Source: Plantago elongata (lineage: Eukaryota > Streptophyta > Magnoliopsida > Lamiales > Plantaginaceae). Taken from it: DNA of 64,000 bases. Within the stretch, counting starts at the first letter, position 1; each line of letters begins with the position of its first letter. The notes under the pieces were generated by a model that saw only the letters and a program-made list of their open reading frames with translations, did no database searches and was not told the DNA's origin. This document shows, piece after piece, positions 49,257-60,383 of the stretch. The stretch is from contig JAYMSP010000040.1 in assembly GCA_036897095.1 (NCBI GenBank), positions 1-64,000 on the forward strand, written 5' to 3'. The translations under genes and the position numbers were made by a program.

Positions 49257-51857
49257 ATGGCAACAACATATGCAGCTTTGGTTTCTCTTCTGCACATTGC
49301 AGATCAGATCCAACGCCATGTCAACCTTCTTCTTTCACTCGACAAAGACCTCATAGAATCTCTTTACAATAAAGTCTGCTTCTTGGTTGATTTTCTTGAA
49401 AGTAATTCCTACAGAGAACTCAAACTTTTAGAGTGTCGAATATCAGATGCAGCTTATGCTGCCAAAGATATAATCGAAGCTCATTTACTCAACTTCATAA
49501 TCGCTATACCCACTGGTCAGTCTCCTCAGACACCAGACCTCTCATTCCCATCTTTACAGACAGTGATTCAAGAGATGGATTTCATCAAGGAAGAGCTTAT
49601 GGAGATTCAGATTGATAGAGGAATCCAACATCTGCAGCTTAGTGGAGTAAGTAGAAACTATATTCCTTTTGTAGAGAATACAATGGTGGGACTTGGTGAT
49701 GAGCTGGTTGAAATCATGGAACGCCTTGTTGGGCGAAAACCGAGTCGACAAATAATCCCAATTGTTGGAATGGCTGGGATAGGTAAGACGACACTTGCTA
49801 GAAATGTTTATGAGAATCCTGTTGTGGTTGAGTACTTTGATTTTCGTGCTTGGGTTTCGATATCTCAGGAGTATAGTTCCATACAAATTCTTTCACAGAT
49901 TCTTGTGCTGCTCTTTGGTGAATTGGAGGATGGGAGCGATAGGAGTGAAGCGTATTTAGGCGAATGCGTGTATAAAAGATTGAGTGGGATGAGGTATTTG
50001 GTTATACTCGATGATATGTGGGATGTAGAGGCTTGGGAGGTAGTTAGGTTGTTTTTTCCGGATAACAACACGGGTAGTAGAATCATTGTGACTACGAGGC
50101 TCTCCAGTGTAGCTTCTCATTTTGGTTCACATGGGGTTAAGATGAATCTATTAGATGAGGATACAGCTTTTTGTCTGTTTTCTAAGATAGTGTTTGCTCA
50201 AGAAGCTTGTCCTGTTGGACTCCAAGGAATCGGAGAGGAGATTGTCAGGAATTGCAAAGGGCTTCCGTTATCAATTACTGTGGTAGGGGGTCTTCTTGCA
50301 AGATCCGACCGGACAAAACAATATTGGGAGTACGTTGCAAGGAATACGAATTCCATTATTAGCTCAGAGGACAATGAGCATTGTGTGAAGATATTATCTT
50401 TGAGTTATCATAGCTTGCCTATTTATTTAAAACCATGCTTTCTCTATATGGCGGCTTTTCCTGTAGACAAACCAATTTATGCCTCTCTGCTTATTAGTAT
50501 GTGGGTTGCTGAAGGATTTCTGAAACCAAATCAGTCCAAAGACTTGGAAATGGTTGGAGAAGAGTACCTAAATGATCTTATTAGCAGGAATCTCATATTT
50601 GTTCATGAATCGGGTTCGGGTGGGAAGGTAAAGTCTTGCCAAATTCATGATCTATTGAGGGATTTGTGCTTGAGGGAAGCTCGTAAAGAGAAGTTTCTGT
50701 GTGTCCTAGATATGCATAGCCTACATACTGGACAAGGGATAAATAGTGAGCGCCGCATTAGTATTCATCAAAGCTCATCAAAGGAGGAAGACCATTCTCA
50801 TGTCCTTGGCACACTGAAGCAAGGATCAATACTTCGTTCATTGATATGTAATTTTGATGGAGTTTTGTCACTGGAAAGATTTATGTTGTTGAGGGTATTG
50901 AAAGTGGATGCTATTGAATCTAACGTTGAAGAAGAAAGAGAATTTAGGTATATGCTAGATGATATGTTTCAGCTAGTCAATTCGCACTCCATAGAACTCA
51001 ATGCTTTCTGGGATTTTAGCTCCAATCTTCCTTCCCCGTTAAGCCTTGTATGGAATCTGCAGACATTAATTGTCAAAGGAACTTGGCGTGAAACTATTGC
51101 AGCTTCAGAAGTATGGGAGATGACTGAACTCAGACATCTTAAGTTGGACAGACTTTATCTCCCTGATCCTTCCAGTCGACAGACGGAGATGCGAGATTGC
51201 GTTGCTTTGGAGAACCTTCAGACACTAGCTGAGATAGTAGATTTCAGGTGCAGCCATGAAGTGGTCAAGAGAATCCCAAACATTAAGAAATTGAGAATCT
51301 CTTATGAGAGTGTTACTGATGGATTCAAGGAATTCTGTCTCAAAAATCTTGCTCTTCTAAAAAAGCTCGAATCTCTGGCTTGCTGTTTTAACCTGGAAGA
51401 GACACCTTGTCGTACTGATCTGCTATCAAACCTTGCACTCCCAAGATCACTTAAGAAACTAACTTTAAGTGGCTGCAATCTTCATTGGGAAGACATGTCA
51501 AAGTTCGGTTCACTACCACATCTTCAAGTGCTCAAATTGAAGTCCGATGCCTTCAAAGGCCCTGAGTGGATACCAGTTGAAGGGGAATTCTGTCACCTGA
51601 AATTCCTTAAAATTGAGTTCTGTTGGGAATTAATGCAGTGGATGGCTGAAAACACTCATTTTCCACGTCTGGAACGTCTTGTTCTTATAGGACTATTTAA
51701 ATTGGTGGAGATCCCTTCTAGCATAGGAGATATACCGACACTGAAGGTGATTCAGTTAGTTTCCTGCAGCAAGTCAGCCGACAATTCAGCCAAAATGATA
51801 CTGGAGGAACAAGAGGACTTGGGGAATGTGGGCCTTGAACTCAGATTTGGGTCCTAG
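49257..51857 (+). CDS. CC-NB-LRR disease resistance protein, R1/late-blight type
   Basis: Single exon, 866 residues from the ATG at 49257. The N-terminus MATTYAALVSLLHIADQIQ is typical of R1-like asterid NLRs and starts an Rx-type coiled coil. NB-ARC motifs are complete: P-loop GMAGIGKT (171-178), RNBS-A FDFRAWVSISQ, kinase-2 LVILDD (248-253), RNBS-B GSRIIVTTR, GLPL motif CKGLPLSI, RNBS-D CFLYMAAFP and an MHD-equivalent IHD (463-465). An irregular LRR domain follows (about 540-866; LRSLICNFDG, LRHLKLDRLYL, LKKLTLSGCNL, LERLVLIGLFKLVEIP). Such proteins sense pathogen effectors and trigger immune cell death, usually at the plasma membrane. No frameshift seen, so it is probably functional. It stands alone here, next to a LINE; no paralogous NLR is in the window. 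Confidence 0.95.
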   Translation: MATTYAALVSLLHIADQIQRHVNLLLSLDKDLIESLYNKVCFLVDFLESNSYRELKLLECRISDAAYAAKDIIEAHLLNFIIAIPTGQSPQTPDLSFPSLQTVIQEMDFIKEELMEIQIDRGIQHLQLSGVSRNYIPFVENTMVGLGDELVEIMERLVGRKPSRQIIPIVGMAGIGKTTLARNVYENPVVVEYFDFRAWVSISQEYSSIQILSQILVLLFGELEDGSDRSEAYLGECVYKRLSGMRYLVILDDMWDVEAWEVVRLFFPDNNTGSRIIVTTRLSSVASHFGSHGVKMNLLDEDTAFCLFSKIVFAQEACPVGLQGIGEEIVRNCKGLPLSITVVGGLLARSDRTKQYWEYVARNTNSIISSEDNEHCVKILSLSYHSLPIYLKPCFLYMAAFPVDKPIYASLLISMWVAEGFLKPNQSKDLEMVGEEYLNDLISRNLIFVHESGSGGKVKSCQIHDLLRDLCLREARKEKFLCVLDMHSLHTGQGINSERRISIHQSSSKEEDHSHVLGTLKQGSILRSLICNFDGVLSLERFMLLRVLKVDAIESNVEEEREFRYMLDDMFQLVNSHSIELNAFWDFSSNLPSPLSLVWNLQTLIVKGTWRETIAASEVWEMTELRHLKLDRLYLPDPSSRQTEMRDCVALENLQTLAEIVDFRCSHEVVKRIPNIKKLRISYESVTDGFKEFCLKNLALLKKLESLACCFNLEETPCRTDLLSNLALPRSLKKLTLSGCNLHWEDMSKFGSLPHLQVLKLKSDAFKGPEWIPVEGEFCHLKFLKIEFCWELMQWMAENTHFPRLERLVLIGLFKLVEIPSSIGDIPTLKVIQLVSCSKSADNSAKMILEEQEDLGNVGLELRFGS

Positions 51858-54488
51858 ATTAAAAGGAATCAGAGAGCTTGACTAGCTCTATACGTCAAGT
51901 TCAATTCCGGTAAGTTGAAAATGCTGTGTGTTTGATCTGCACTTCCATTTGAGTCGTTGTATTTTCACATAACAGTAGGTCACTTTTTGTCTATTTCGTC
52001 TAATGATATATTACCAGCTTTCACACTGACTCTGAACTCCTTCAGAAGCAGGTGAAACACAACTTGAAGGATGCAGGTGTCCGGAGCCTACAGCAAGACA
52101 AAGATGCATAAACTTTGACTGACAAGGTACTATCAAGTATCAACCATGTATGTCTATTTCACCGTTGCTCCCTTAATCTTCTGGTTTCCCTTGATCCTAG
52201 ACTTTTTGTTAATTGGCTCTGTTGGTTAATCTGAGTACCATTTCCTTGGGATACTCGTCCAGTCGGCCTGGTTGACTTCTAAAGATGTATGGGAATTGGG
52301 AAGTTTCTTCCTGTTGTTTAGTTTCTATTCAATTTTATGAAAAATCACTATACAAACAAGACTCTGTGTTTAGTCGAGGTTGTAAAATACTAAAATGTTT
52401 CTCCATCCTCACTTTCCGTATTTTCAGTGATCTGAGATTACTGGAGTATTGGCTGCAAGTTTCAACTCAATGATTGTGCATATGTTGATTTGAAGTTGCA
52501 CCAAAATGACAGTAGAATAGCTCTGTACTGTAGAGAGAACCCGGACAAAATTGAACTTGCTGTATATTGATAAAGAATGTAAAATGAATTCTGTACAGGA
52601 AAGAGTGTAACTTGTAATCTATTTATACAAGCTGCTGCAAGTGCAATGCTAAAGTGAGCCCGCGCTAATTTGCGCCTGACTGTCTAACTAATTACTGGTG
52701 GGAAGTCACGAACTCTTAACGAATTGTTTGCAAGTTATCTGCTTGTATGATATTGCTGTAAACTTCTTCCAGATTACTTTCTCTGTTGTGACTGCTTGTT
52801 GCTTCTCCTTGTTTAATACTCCGAGACCCTATCGTAAGATGAGCATACATGTTGTTATGCTCATCTTAAACATCAAGAACTTCATATCAGCTTGTGTTAA
52901 AGACTGAAAATATCAGCTAGCTAACTGAAACTTTGTCGGTATATGAACAACTTGTAATAATCCTCAAAATACTCTTCTAACATGTCAGTTTATCTCCAAG
53001 TGTTTTGTTCTCTCACGAAAAATGGAATTCTTAGTTAAGTCATAAGTGAATTGCAGACTATTTGTCTCAGTAAAGAGTGACAAGAGTTGTGAAAGAAATA
53101 TCAAACTCCTTTAGCAAAGAAATAAAACTGTGCTGAGTGGTTTGTGTCTTGCTTTTCCAACTCACCAATTATACAATGATTTATGCAATTTAGACACCAA
53201 TCTAATCATATGTATGATTAGTGAGTTGTGAAGCATTTTGGTCCGTTTTATTCAACTGAAATTTACTAAATTAAATTAAAATATAATATAAAATATAATT
53301 AATTAGAGTTGAACTGAACTAAATGACTTTTAAAAATAACAAAACCTTATATGTAATTTGCAATAGGTCAAATGATGACCCTAAATGAGTGAAAATATTA
53401 CGATTCACAACGACTACTCTTCTTCGCACCTTCATAATTAACAAACGGTCTTTGGTTAAAAATGTGCACTTAATTTTCTTTAAAGAATTCTAGAATTGAA
53501 AGTGATTGTTATTGTAACGCCTCAGAATTTTAGGTTGAGTCGAAAGAGTTTAAATGGATTGAAAACGTTACTCATATTAACAAGGTGCACATTTCTTTTC
53601 GTAAATTTACTTAGAAGAATTACTGAATTAAGTGTGCTTATTTTGGAGCAATTTTAATATGGGTGTGTAACTGAGAACTCTTACGGTTCACGCACGAGTA
53701 AGCACAAAGTGCGTGGGAAAGGACTTGAATTGGTGGTGACCAACTGGGAAGTCTTCTAGTTCACGCACGAGTGAGAATAAGTGCATGAGAAAGAATTTGA
53801 ATTGGTACAGTGGGATAACATATCACCAAAAGATGTCCATGAATAATTGTGCTAGTCCAAAGAGTTGGGGCTCAGTCCACTGACGGTCTAGATCGTTTAT
53901 AGTTATAAAATTATTTTAAGATTGGTGATCAGTTAGGCAGTGATTGGTAACACAAAATTTTACATAATTGGAGCCTTGACTACATAATTAATGTAAATTT
54001 GTGATGATTGGTAACGAAATCCGTCTTGGAATTATGTAATTACATAATTCAAGTCCACGAATTTTACAGGCTTGCACTTTTAAATTCTTTGTTCATTACG
54101 AAAATAAATGTTATTTCATCTTTAGCATTTGAATTTGTAATGAATTCTATAAAAAATCCGCCCCTAATGATATCATCAATCACTGTAAATTTATAAAAAC
54201 TTAAATTTATTAGCTTCACTTTGACTGAATAGGACTCAACTATGTATAATTTAAGTTGCTGAGTAAATTCATTCGCAATTTTACCACATGGTGTTTTTCA
54301 CTTTCAGGTTGGCACAAATAGAAATAAAATATGCAGAAATTATATGTGTTGATACAAGTGATTGAAATTGAATCGATTATTAGGTAGAAAACAAGTCTTG
54401 TCTTCTTTCTTGTTTCGTTCAGTTCCAGTCGAAAGATTCTAACCTCCTGCTCGATTATTCTCTTTCTCTTGGATCCAATCCAGAAATC
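51858..54488. other. NLR 3' region and intergenic DNA
   Basis: The first several hundred bases are probably NLR 3' untranslated sequence with possible introns. Further on lie a MITE fragment (53248-53345) and an imperfect duplication around TTCACGCACGAGT (53690 and 53760). No gene recognised. Confidence 0.45.
53248..53345. mobile_element. MITE fragment (GAACTGAACTAA type)
   Basis: TATTCAACTGAAATTTACTAA at the left and GAGTTGAACTGAACTAAATG at the right are imperfect inverted repeats around an AT-rich core. Related to the piece at 4556-4706. Confidence 0.4.
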
Positions 54489-55808
54489 ATGAATTCGTCT
54501 GACTTTGATAACCCACCATTGGATTTCAGCTCTGCATCAAGCAGCAATCAAACCGATACTGAAATGACAGACTCAATGGAATTTGATTTCAATCAAACCG
54601 ACAGGGAAGTGAACAGAAACCCCCTTCTCAATTTGGGCACTAGTTCTGCTGATGGACTTCGATTGCCATGGGTTACCCAAGGGGGACTGAACAATAACCC
54701 CCTTCCCAACTTGGGCACTAGTTCTGCTGATGGACCTCGAAGGGTGTGGGTGAAGGACCGGTCGAATTTGTGGTGGGAGAAAGTTAGCAGCCCTGATTTC
54801 CCTGATGAAGAGTTCAACAAGGCGTTTCGGATGAGCAGAGCTACATTTAACATGATCTGTGATGAACTGGACCCTGTTATCACGACGAAGAATACAATGC
54901 TGCGCCAAGCTATTCCCGTCCCGCAGCGTGTGGCCGTGTGTATATGGAGATTAGCAACCGGTGAGGCTCTTCGTGAGGTTTCCAAGCGGTTTGGATTGGG
55001 TATTTCCACTTGCCATAAGTTAGTTCTTGAGATTTGTACTGCAATTACAACTGTGTTAATGCCTAAGTTTTTGAACTGGCCTCATGAGAATAGAATGACG
55101 GAGATTATGACCGAATTTGAATTGTTGTCTGGGATTCCGAGTGTTGTAGGGTCTTTGTACACTACACACGTTCTAATTATCGAGCCAAAGGTTAATGCCG
55201 TGGCCTATTTCAATAAGAGGCTTACAGAGAGGAACCACAAGGCTACTTATTCGATCACGGTCCAAGGGATGGTTGATCCTCGGGGAGTTCTTATTGACGT
55301 ATGTATTGGTTATCCTGGCTCAATGACGGATGATCAAGTGTTGGAGAAGTCAGCACTTTGCCAGAGGGGGAATGGAGGTGGTCTGAAGAATGTTTGGGCT
55401 GTTGGGGGTTCGGGATATCCGCTGACCGATTGGCTTTTGGTTCCTTATACTTACTCGGATCTTAGCACGGCCCAACGTGTGTATAATGAGAAAATTGGGG
55501 AGGTTCTAAAGGTGGCAAAGGAATCGTTTATGCGATTGAAAGCTAGGTGGAGGTGTTTGCAGAAGAGAACTGAGACGAAGGTTATGGATTTGCCTATAGT
55601 TATTGGAGCTTGCTGTGTGCTGCATAATATATGTGACATGAGGAATGAGGGACTCAATGACGAGATGGGGTTTGAACTATTTGATGATATAGTGATCCCT
55701 GAGAACCGTGTTATGTCTGAGAATGGGGTTCATGCTAGAGATCAGGTCGCTCACAACTTGTTGCTGCACCACAACCAGACAGGTACACATGCTGGTATTA
55801 ATTTTTAG
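54489..55808 (+). CDS. ALP1-like protein derived from a Harbinger transposase
   Basis: Single exon, 439 residues. The N-terminal 100 residues are Ser/Asn/Asp-rich and contain a 26-residue tandem duplication (NPLLNLGTSSADG... and NPLPNLGTSSADG...). A Myb/HTH-like part follows (FNKAFRMSRATFNMICDELD, VAVCIWRLATGEALREVSKR, GLGISTCHKLVLEIC), then the DDE_Tnp_4 nuclease fold (AYFNKRLTERNHKATYSITV, DVCIGYPGSMTDDQVLEKSA, LKARWRCLQKRTE, GACCVLHNICDMRNE). The first catalytic Asp expected in GxIDGTH is replaced: the motif reads GSLYTTH (221-227), as in plant ALP1-like proteins, while Asp281/282 remain. Arabidopsis ALP1 joined the Polycomb PRC2 complex and antagonises silencing; ALP1-like paralogues are conserved host genes. 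A host gene with a dead nuclease is therefore more likely than a transposon (inference). No terminal repeats were found around it. Confidence 0.88.
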   Translation: MNSSDFDNPPLDFSSASSSNQTDTEMTDSMEFDFNQTDREVNRNPLLNLGTSSADGLRLPWVTQGGLNNNPLPNLGTSSADGPRRVWVKDRSNLWWEKVSSPDFPDEEFNKAFRMSRATFNMICDELDPVITTKNTMLRQAIPVPQRVAVCIWRLATGEALREVSKRFGLGISTCHKLVLEICTAITTVLMPKFLNWPHENRMTEIMTEFELLSGIPSVVGSLYTTHVLIIEPKVNAVAYFNKRLTERNHKATYSITVQGMVDPRGVLIDVCIGYPGSMTDDQVLEKSALCQRGNGGGLKNVWAVGGSGYPLTDWLLVPYTYSDLSTAQRVYNEKIGEVLKVAKESFMRLKARWRCLQKRTETKVMDLPIVIGACCVLHNICDMRNEGLNDEMGFELFDDIVIPENRVMSENGVHARDQVAHNLLLHHNQTGTHAGINF

Positions 55809-58481
55809 CTGTAGCCACTCAATAATCTGATGCCCAGCGTAAGTTAATCCACCATTATAATGTAGGCACAAAGTTCGTATAGTGACTGTGGGGATGTAAT
55901 TTCAGAGCATTTTGATCTCCAATACTGAAGTGGTAGTTTATAATAAGCTGGGTCACCTTATTTTTGGAATGACTAGCTATAAGCTTACAGCCTAGCTGGT
56001 TTGATAAGCCATCTGATGTAGCTTATTATCTTAGTATGCAAAATTGTTTGTTTTTATACTGTATTTAGTATTTAGCAAGTCAGCTAATAAAATTACTAAA
56101 CACTTCTGTTAATGTTAAACAGCTTATCTTCTACCTAGTCAGAGCTTTGCAAATGTGCTAGTTTCGTCATTTCTTTACTCGAATTATTCTCTTGCTTCTG
56201 ATTATTACTAAAGTTTGCTAGTAATCGGCCCTATTAGAATGTCATTGTTGTATTATGAAATTCTCCTCATTCAGAACATCTAGTCATGGTATGGTACCAT
56301 GTTATTCTTGAACTCAAGGCTGCAATACGGTGATAAGTCTATTAATAACTATTGGATGACTATACTAGGTCTTTTTTAACCTAAGCTTATTATCTGAAGC
56401 TATGGGATGAATGGGTTCAATGTTTATCCTCTCTTTGCTTTATAAAGAATCAATGGTTTCTTCTGTGCTGAAGCTTTGTATACCAGCAGACAGCAATACA
56501 TTGACTAATTTGTTCAGCAGGCATACCTTGTATGTATCTGTCGACAGATTAAAAGTTACACTTTCTTACAATCTAATGGCAATTGAAAATTTGAATAAAA
56601 GTCTATAAGCTGTAATTAACTTAGTAGATAGTTTCTGTCAAGTCCCTTAATTTGGGAGAGTCACAGGTATACACTTGTAAATAACAATTAAAAAACGACC
56701 GTTGTATTACGTGCACTCTATGATACAACAAAAAACTGTATATCGCCACACCAAATGTACAATATTAGGTGTGAAAATTGTATCATGTGCACTCTATGAT
56801 TCAGTTTGTTGTTGTATGATACAGTAAACTGGGTGTTGTTTGAATTAAAAAAAACAGCTAGGCCCTCTTTGCAGCTTTACCATCAAACTGGACCCTGGCG
56901 CGAATTTTCCCCTTTAATTTGCTGTCATGCACCTCAACTGCTATAACTGTAATCTAGTCGACAGAAAGTAATGTACAACTATTACAAAGATGAGTATATT
57001 TTGACAGTCATGATTTAAGGATAAAAATCATTCCTTCATGAAAATGGGATTTTGATGCTAATTACGACCATGGTAAATAATTCGGAAAAGATATGGATTA
57101 ACTTGATCTATCCAATATCCATTATCATATTATATGTGAGATGTATTAATCTCTTAACTATGGTAATGAAATGGAATACAATCTTTAATTGCCCTTTTTC
57201 CACAATTGAAAATCTTATTTTCATCCAAGGAATTTGTAAGAATTTGGCCAAAATATGCTCTTACTCCTATAACTATAAGTAAGCCAGATTCATTTGTTTT
57301 TTTCAGTAACATCATCAACAGACACTAGCTATTCTCCAAATTTGGCCAAAATATGCTTTGTTCAATGGCACCTAAGTATAGCTTCTAGAATTTCACTGTG
57401 GATTATCCTTTCATGGTGAAACCATTCTTCCTTCTTATGCATAATCAGGTCATTTCTTTCATTTATTGCTTTCTTTGATAATATGGCATTATGCTGATCT
57501 AAAATACCTTCCACTTTTGGATCTTGTGATTCTGCAGAGTTGTCTAATGAAAACACACAAGTGTTGTCTTGAACGACTGTTAAGCAAGTGTTGAAGCGTT
57601 GTGCAGGTATATACTGTCCATTAAAATTCTGCACTTGCAGTACTATAAATCAAATATTTGTTTTTCAGTACAATTTTTGTGAGTACTGAAAATGAGTACA
57701 TTTTCGAAAAGGTTCAGGAACTCAGTATTTAAGAAATGTTGCAAACTTTCTCAAGGCAAACAATTACATAGCTGTAAATGTTTTGAATTATCGGACAGTT
57801 TGATGTGTTGGAACAGGAGTGCACAGTTTCAAGATGTGCTGCGATCACGGTTTAGTTAGCATTTCAGGCACAGTGGTCCAGATTTGCAGGTGAAGACACT
57901 TGAAAAAGCGGGTAGTAAAGCAAAGGTGCAGTGGCTTCAGTTTGGTGTGTGTTCCAACAATTTGTTCCAAGCAGTGAAAGCTACTAGATCCTAGAGGTTA
58001 CTGTTACTGCAGCTTAAAAATCAACACCAGATTACTTCCCAACCTTAATAACTCTCAACAGGCGTGTGATAGCAAAGGTCAACTCTTACAGTTATAAAAA
58101 TGAGTATCAACAGTCTTATGCTAACAGACATGCTTATCACAGCTTGATTTTACGCGTATAGGCTATACCTACAACAATCAGCATGCTTATGACTACATAT
58201 GTGTGATTACCAGTGCGCTTATGACCATATGCTGGAGTCGAACCACACAGGTTATTTAACACTTAACCATTTGTAATCAGGATATTGGTTGTTGTAGACT
58301 AATGTGAGCTGCAGGAGTATGTTTTCTCGTTCCAGACTTGCAGTTCAGGCAGGGTGGTGATCTATTGTGTAATAGTCTCATATATGTCTTACTCAACTAC
58401 TGGTCTTTAAAGTGTAGTTGAGTGTACGAGCATTTTACTTGCTATGTCATTCTGGTCTCTGGATATCTGATTGCTTTTAGA
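55809..58481. other. Intergenic region, no confident gene
   Basis: Contains the 3' region of the ALP1-like gene. At 56700-56830 related stretches around GTGCACTCTATGAT occur as repeats (about 56712 and 56787). A 90-codon minus-strand frame at 57362-57634 is open but has no recognised family. Confidence 0.45.
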
Positions 58482-58767
58482 TTATTTTTTTTGAAGAATG
58501 TAAAGGATCCAAAGGAATTTGTTTTCAAGGAACATAATATCACAACAAAGATCAGTCTTAAAATCTTGTGCAATTTCACTAACAGGCCCTGGAAAAGAAG
58601 CTTCCTTATCAAGAGCTCTGTGTTCTTCGGGTACTTGCAGGTTTACGGAGAGTAACAGTACCAGGATGGTATTGCTGAGGCTTATTGACACCGCCAGCAG
58701 ACTTACGAGCAGTATTAGTGCATGATTTTCCGCACACTTTTTTCTTAGGGGCTGATTGCCCAGGCAT
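58482..58767 (-). pseudogene. Histone H3 pseudogene
   Basis: On the minus strand, from an ATG at 58767 (MPGQSAPKK), H3 blocks appear in order: ARKSAGGVNKPQQYHPGTVTLR (compare [25 protein letters not shown]), then in another frame TELLIRKLLFQGL (H3 TELLIRKLPFQRL), then in a third frame SEIAQDFKTDL (H3 REIAQDFKTDL). Sequence after that is unrelated, so the C-terminal third of H3 is missing. At least two frameshifts, an altered tail and no introns indicate a decayed, probably processed copy. It cannot make a working histone. The right end lies beside a MITE at 58775. Confidence 0.85.
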
Positions 58768-58774
58768 TTAAGTG

Positions 58775-58890
58775 CCCCGTTTGACTCGATGAATAGTGAT
58801 TTAGCCTAAAATACACTTCAAATACTCCATTTCAATTCTATTCCAAACGCAATTTCACCAAAATTCACATTCAAATGCCATGCCAATCAG
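58775..58890. mobile_element. Tourist-like MITE, second copy (truncated)
   Basis: ACTCGATGAATAGTGATTTA, CCTAAAATACACTTCAAATA and TTTCACCAAAATTCACATTC match the reverse complement of the MITE at 28437-28586 through most of its length. Terminal repeats are not both recognisable. Confidence 0.6.
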
Positions 58891-59348
58891 TAATCTTGTT
58901 TGCATGTGAAACTTCTTGGTGGGATCCTCAATAATTGAATCCAAACAAGCATATTTAAACTATTGATTTTTATGGATGGATATTCAAAAATAAAGTGAAT
59001 ATTATTTGTTTTTACAATATTTCGAATTATTTTAAGCTCTTATAATTTAAAAAAGTATTAATTCAAAGTCATTGCAAGAACTTGAAGCAATTAAGGGGTA
59101 GAATTTAATACCTCACGTCCCACATAAGTTACATATAAGTAGAATAATGTAGATTACAAACCTTAGTATAAAATTGAAAATGTAATCATTAATTTCATTG
59201 GAGTATTTTATTTTTCTATGCATCCATTCAGGGACGAACCCAGAAAAGAAAAATTGGTGAATTAGGTCATTGGGATGAGAATAAAGAACAAAAGTGTTAC
59301 GCTGAAGGTTGTGAGTGGCTTGTCGCTAAGAAGATAATAAAGACATAC
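58891..59348. other. AT-rich spacer
   Basis: No gene or clear element seen. Confidence 0.45.
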
Positions 59349-59357
59349 GTTTAGGTA

Positions 59358-60383
59358 GGGTAAAAATTTGAAAAAGGTATCTTAAGTTGTGACATTTCTG
59401 AAAAAAGGTACATTTGATTGTTACTGCCCAATTTTGATACCTTAAGTTAACATTATGTCCAATTTTGGTACCTCCGTGACACGTGGCAATTTAATTAAGC
59501 GATACGTGTCAATTTGAAATTTTAAAATTTTGATCGGGGAAATCGCAAATAAAATAAATTTTTACAATTTCAAATTTCACCACATAACATTCAATTATTA
59601 TAAACCAACCCTATTTTGTAAAATCAACATAAAATAAGGATAAAAGAAAGAAGAAAGAGGGAAAAAAACTAAGTTCAAATTACAAAAAAATGTATAAAAT
59701 TCTGAAAAACTATAAATTATAATTTTAAATTAAATTTGTATATATGAAAAATAAATAAAAAATAATTAAATTAAATTAAATTATAAAAAATGTGGGACAC
59801 ATGTTACTCTCTCGTAATTTATGGGTATAAATTGTTTAATATAATTCAAAAATATTTTTAAAAATATAAAAATAATTATTTCACATTTTATTACATATAA
59901 AATAAATAAATAATTCAAAAATTCAAAAACGCAATTTGCTACAATAAACATTTCAATTAGGTTTTTGAATTTTGTAAGTGATTCATCCTCGACGGAGCAC
60001 CCAAGCTGTCGAATCTGGAAGCTTCAATCATACAGGATCTGGAAGCTCCACGACGGCGGAAGAATTCAGCCATTGAAGATTTTATTCTTTATTTTTTTTA
60101 TAAATTATTTTCAATAGAGAGATAGTTTTATATGGGTAATTTAGTAATATTGTTAAAACTTAGGATCTATTTGCAATTAATAAAGACGGTCGTATTAACA
60201 TTTAGCTCCACCGTATTTTTATATTTTTCAATGTGACACGTGTTACGTAATTAAGCTGCCACGTGTCACGAGGTATCAAAATTAGACACAATGTTAACTT
60301 AAGGTACCAAAATTAACGATAACAACCAAATGTACATTTTTTTAAAATGTCACAACCTAGGGTACTTATTTCGAATTTTTCCC
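59358..60383. mobile_element. Non-autonomous Mutator-like element, 1026 bp
   Basis: It is flanked by a perfect 9-bp direct repeat GTTTAGGTA (59349-59357 and 60384-60392), the hallmark of Mutator-like insertions. The ends are long inverted repeats of about 150 bases: GGGTAAAAATTTGAAAAAGG left and GGGAAAAATTCGAAATAAGT right (reverse complement). Both continue through TTGTGACATTT, GTACATTTG, TACCTTAAGTTAACATT and GTGACACGTGGCA. The interior (59560-60190) is AT-rich with a short GC-richer patch near 59990-60060 and no transposase. The identical duplication suggests a fairly young insertion, although the terminal repeats have diverged from each other. Confidence 0.88.

Noticed and set aside
52490-52700. 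Possible fragment of a long terminal repeat
   Set aside because: A TATTTATACA-type promoter word is present, but no paired copy, duplication or primer-binding site was found.
54489-55808. An autonomous Harbinger transposon
   Set aside because: No terminal repeats or 3-bp duplication seen, the first catalytic Asp is replaced, and the protein matches the conserved ALP1-like host family.
57362-57634. A 90-codon minus-strand frame
   Set aside because: Open but without a family, repeats or splice signals that would support a gene.
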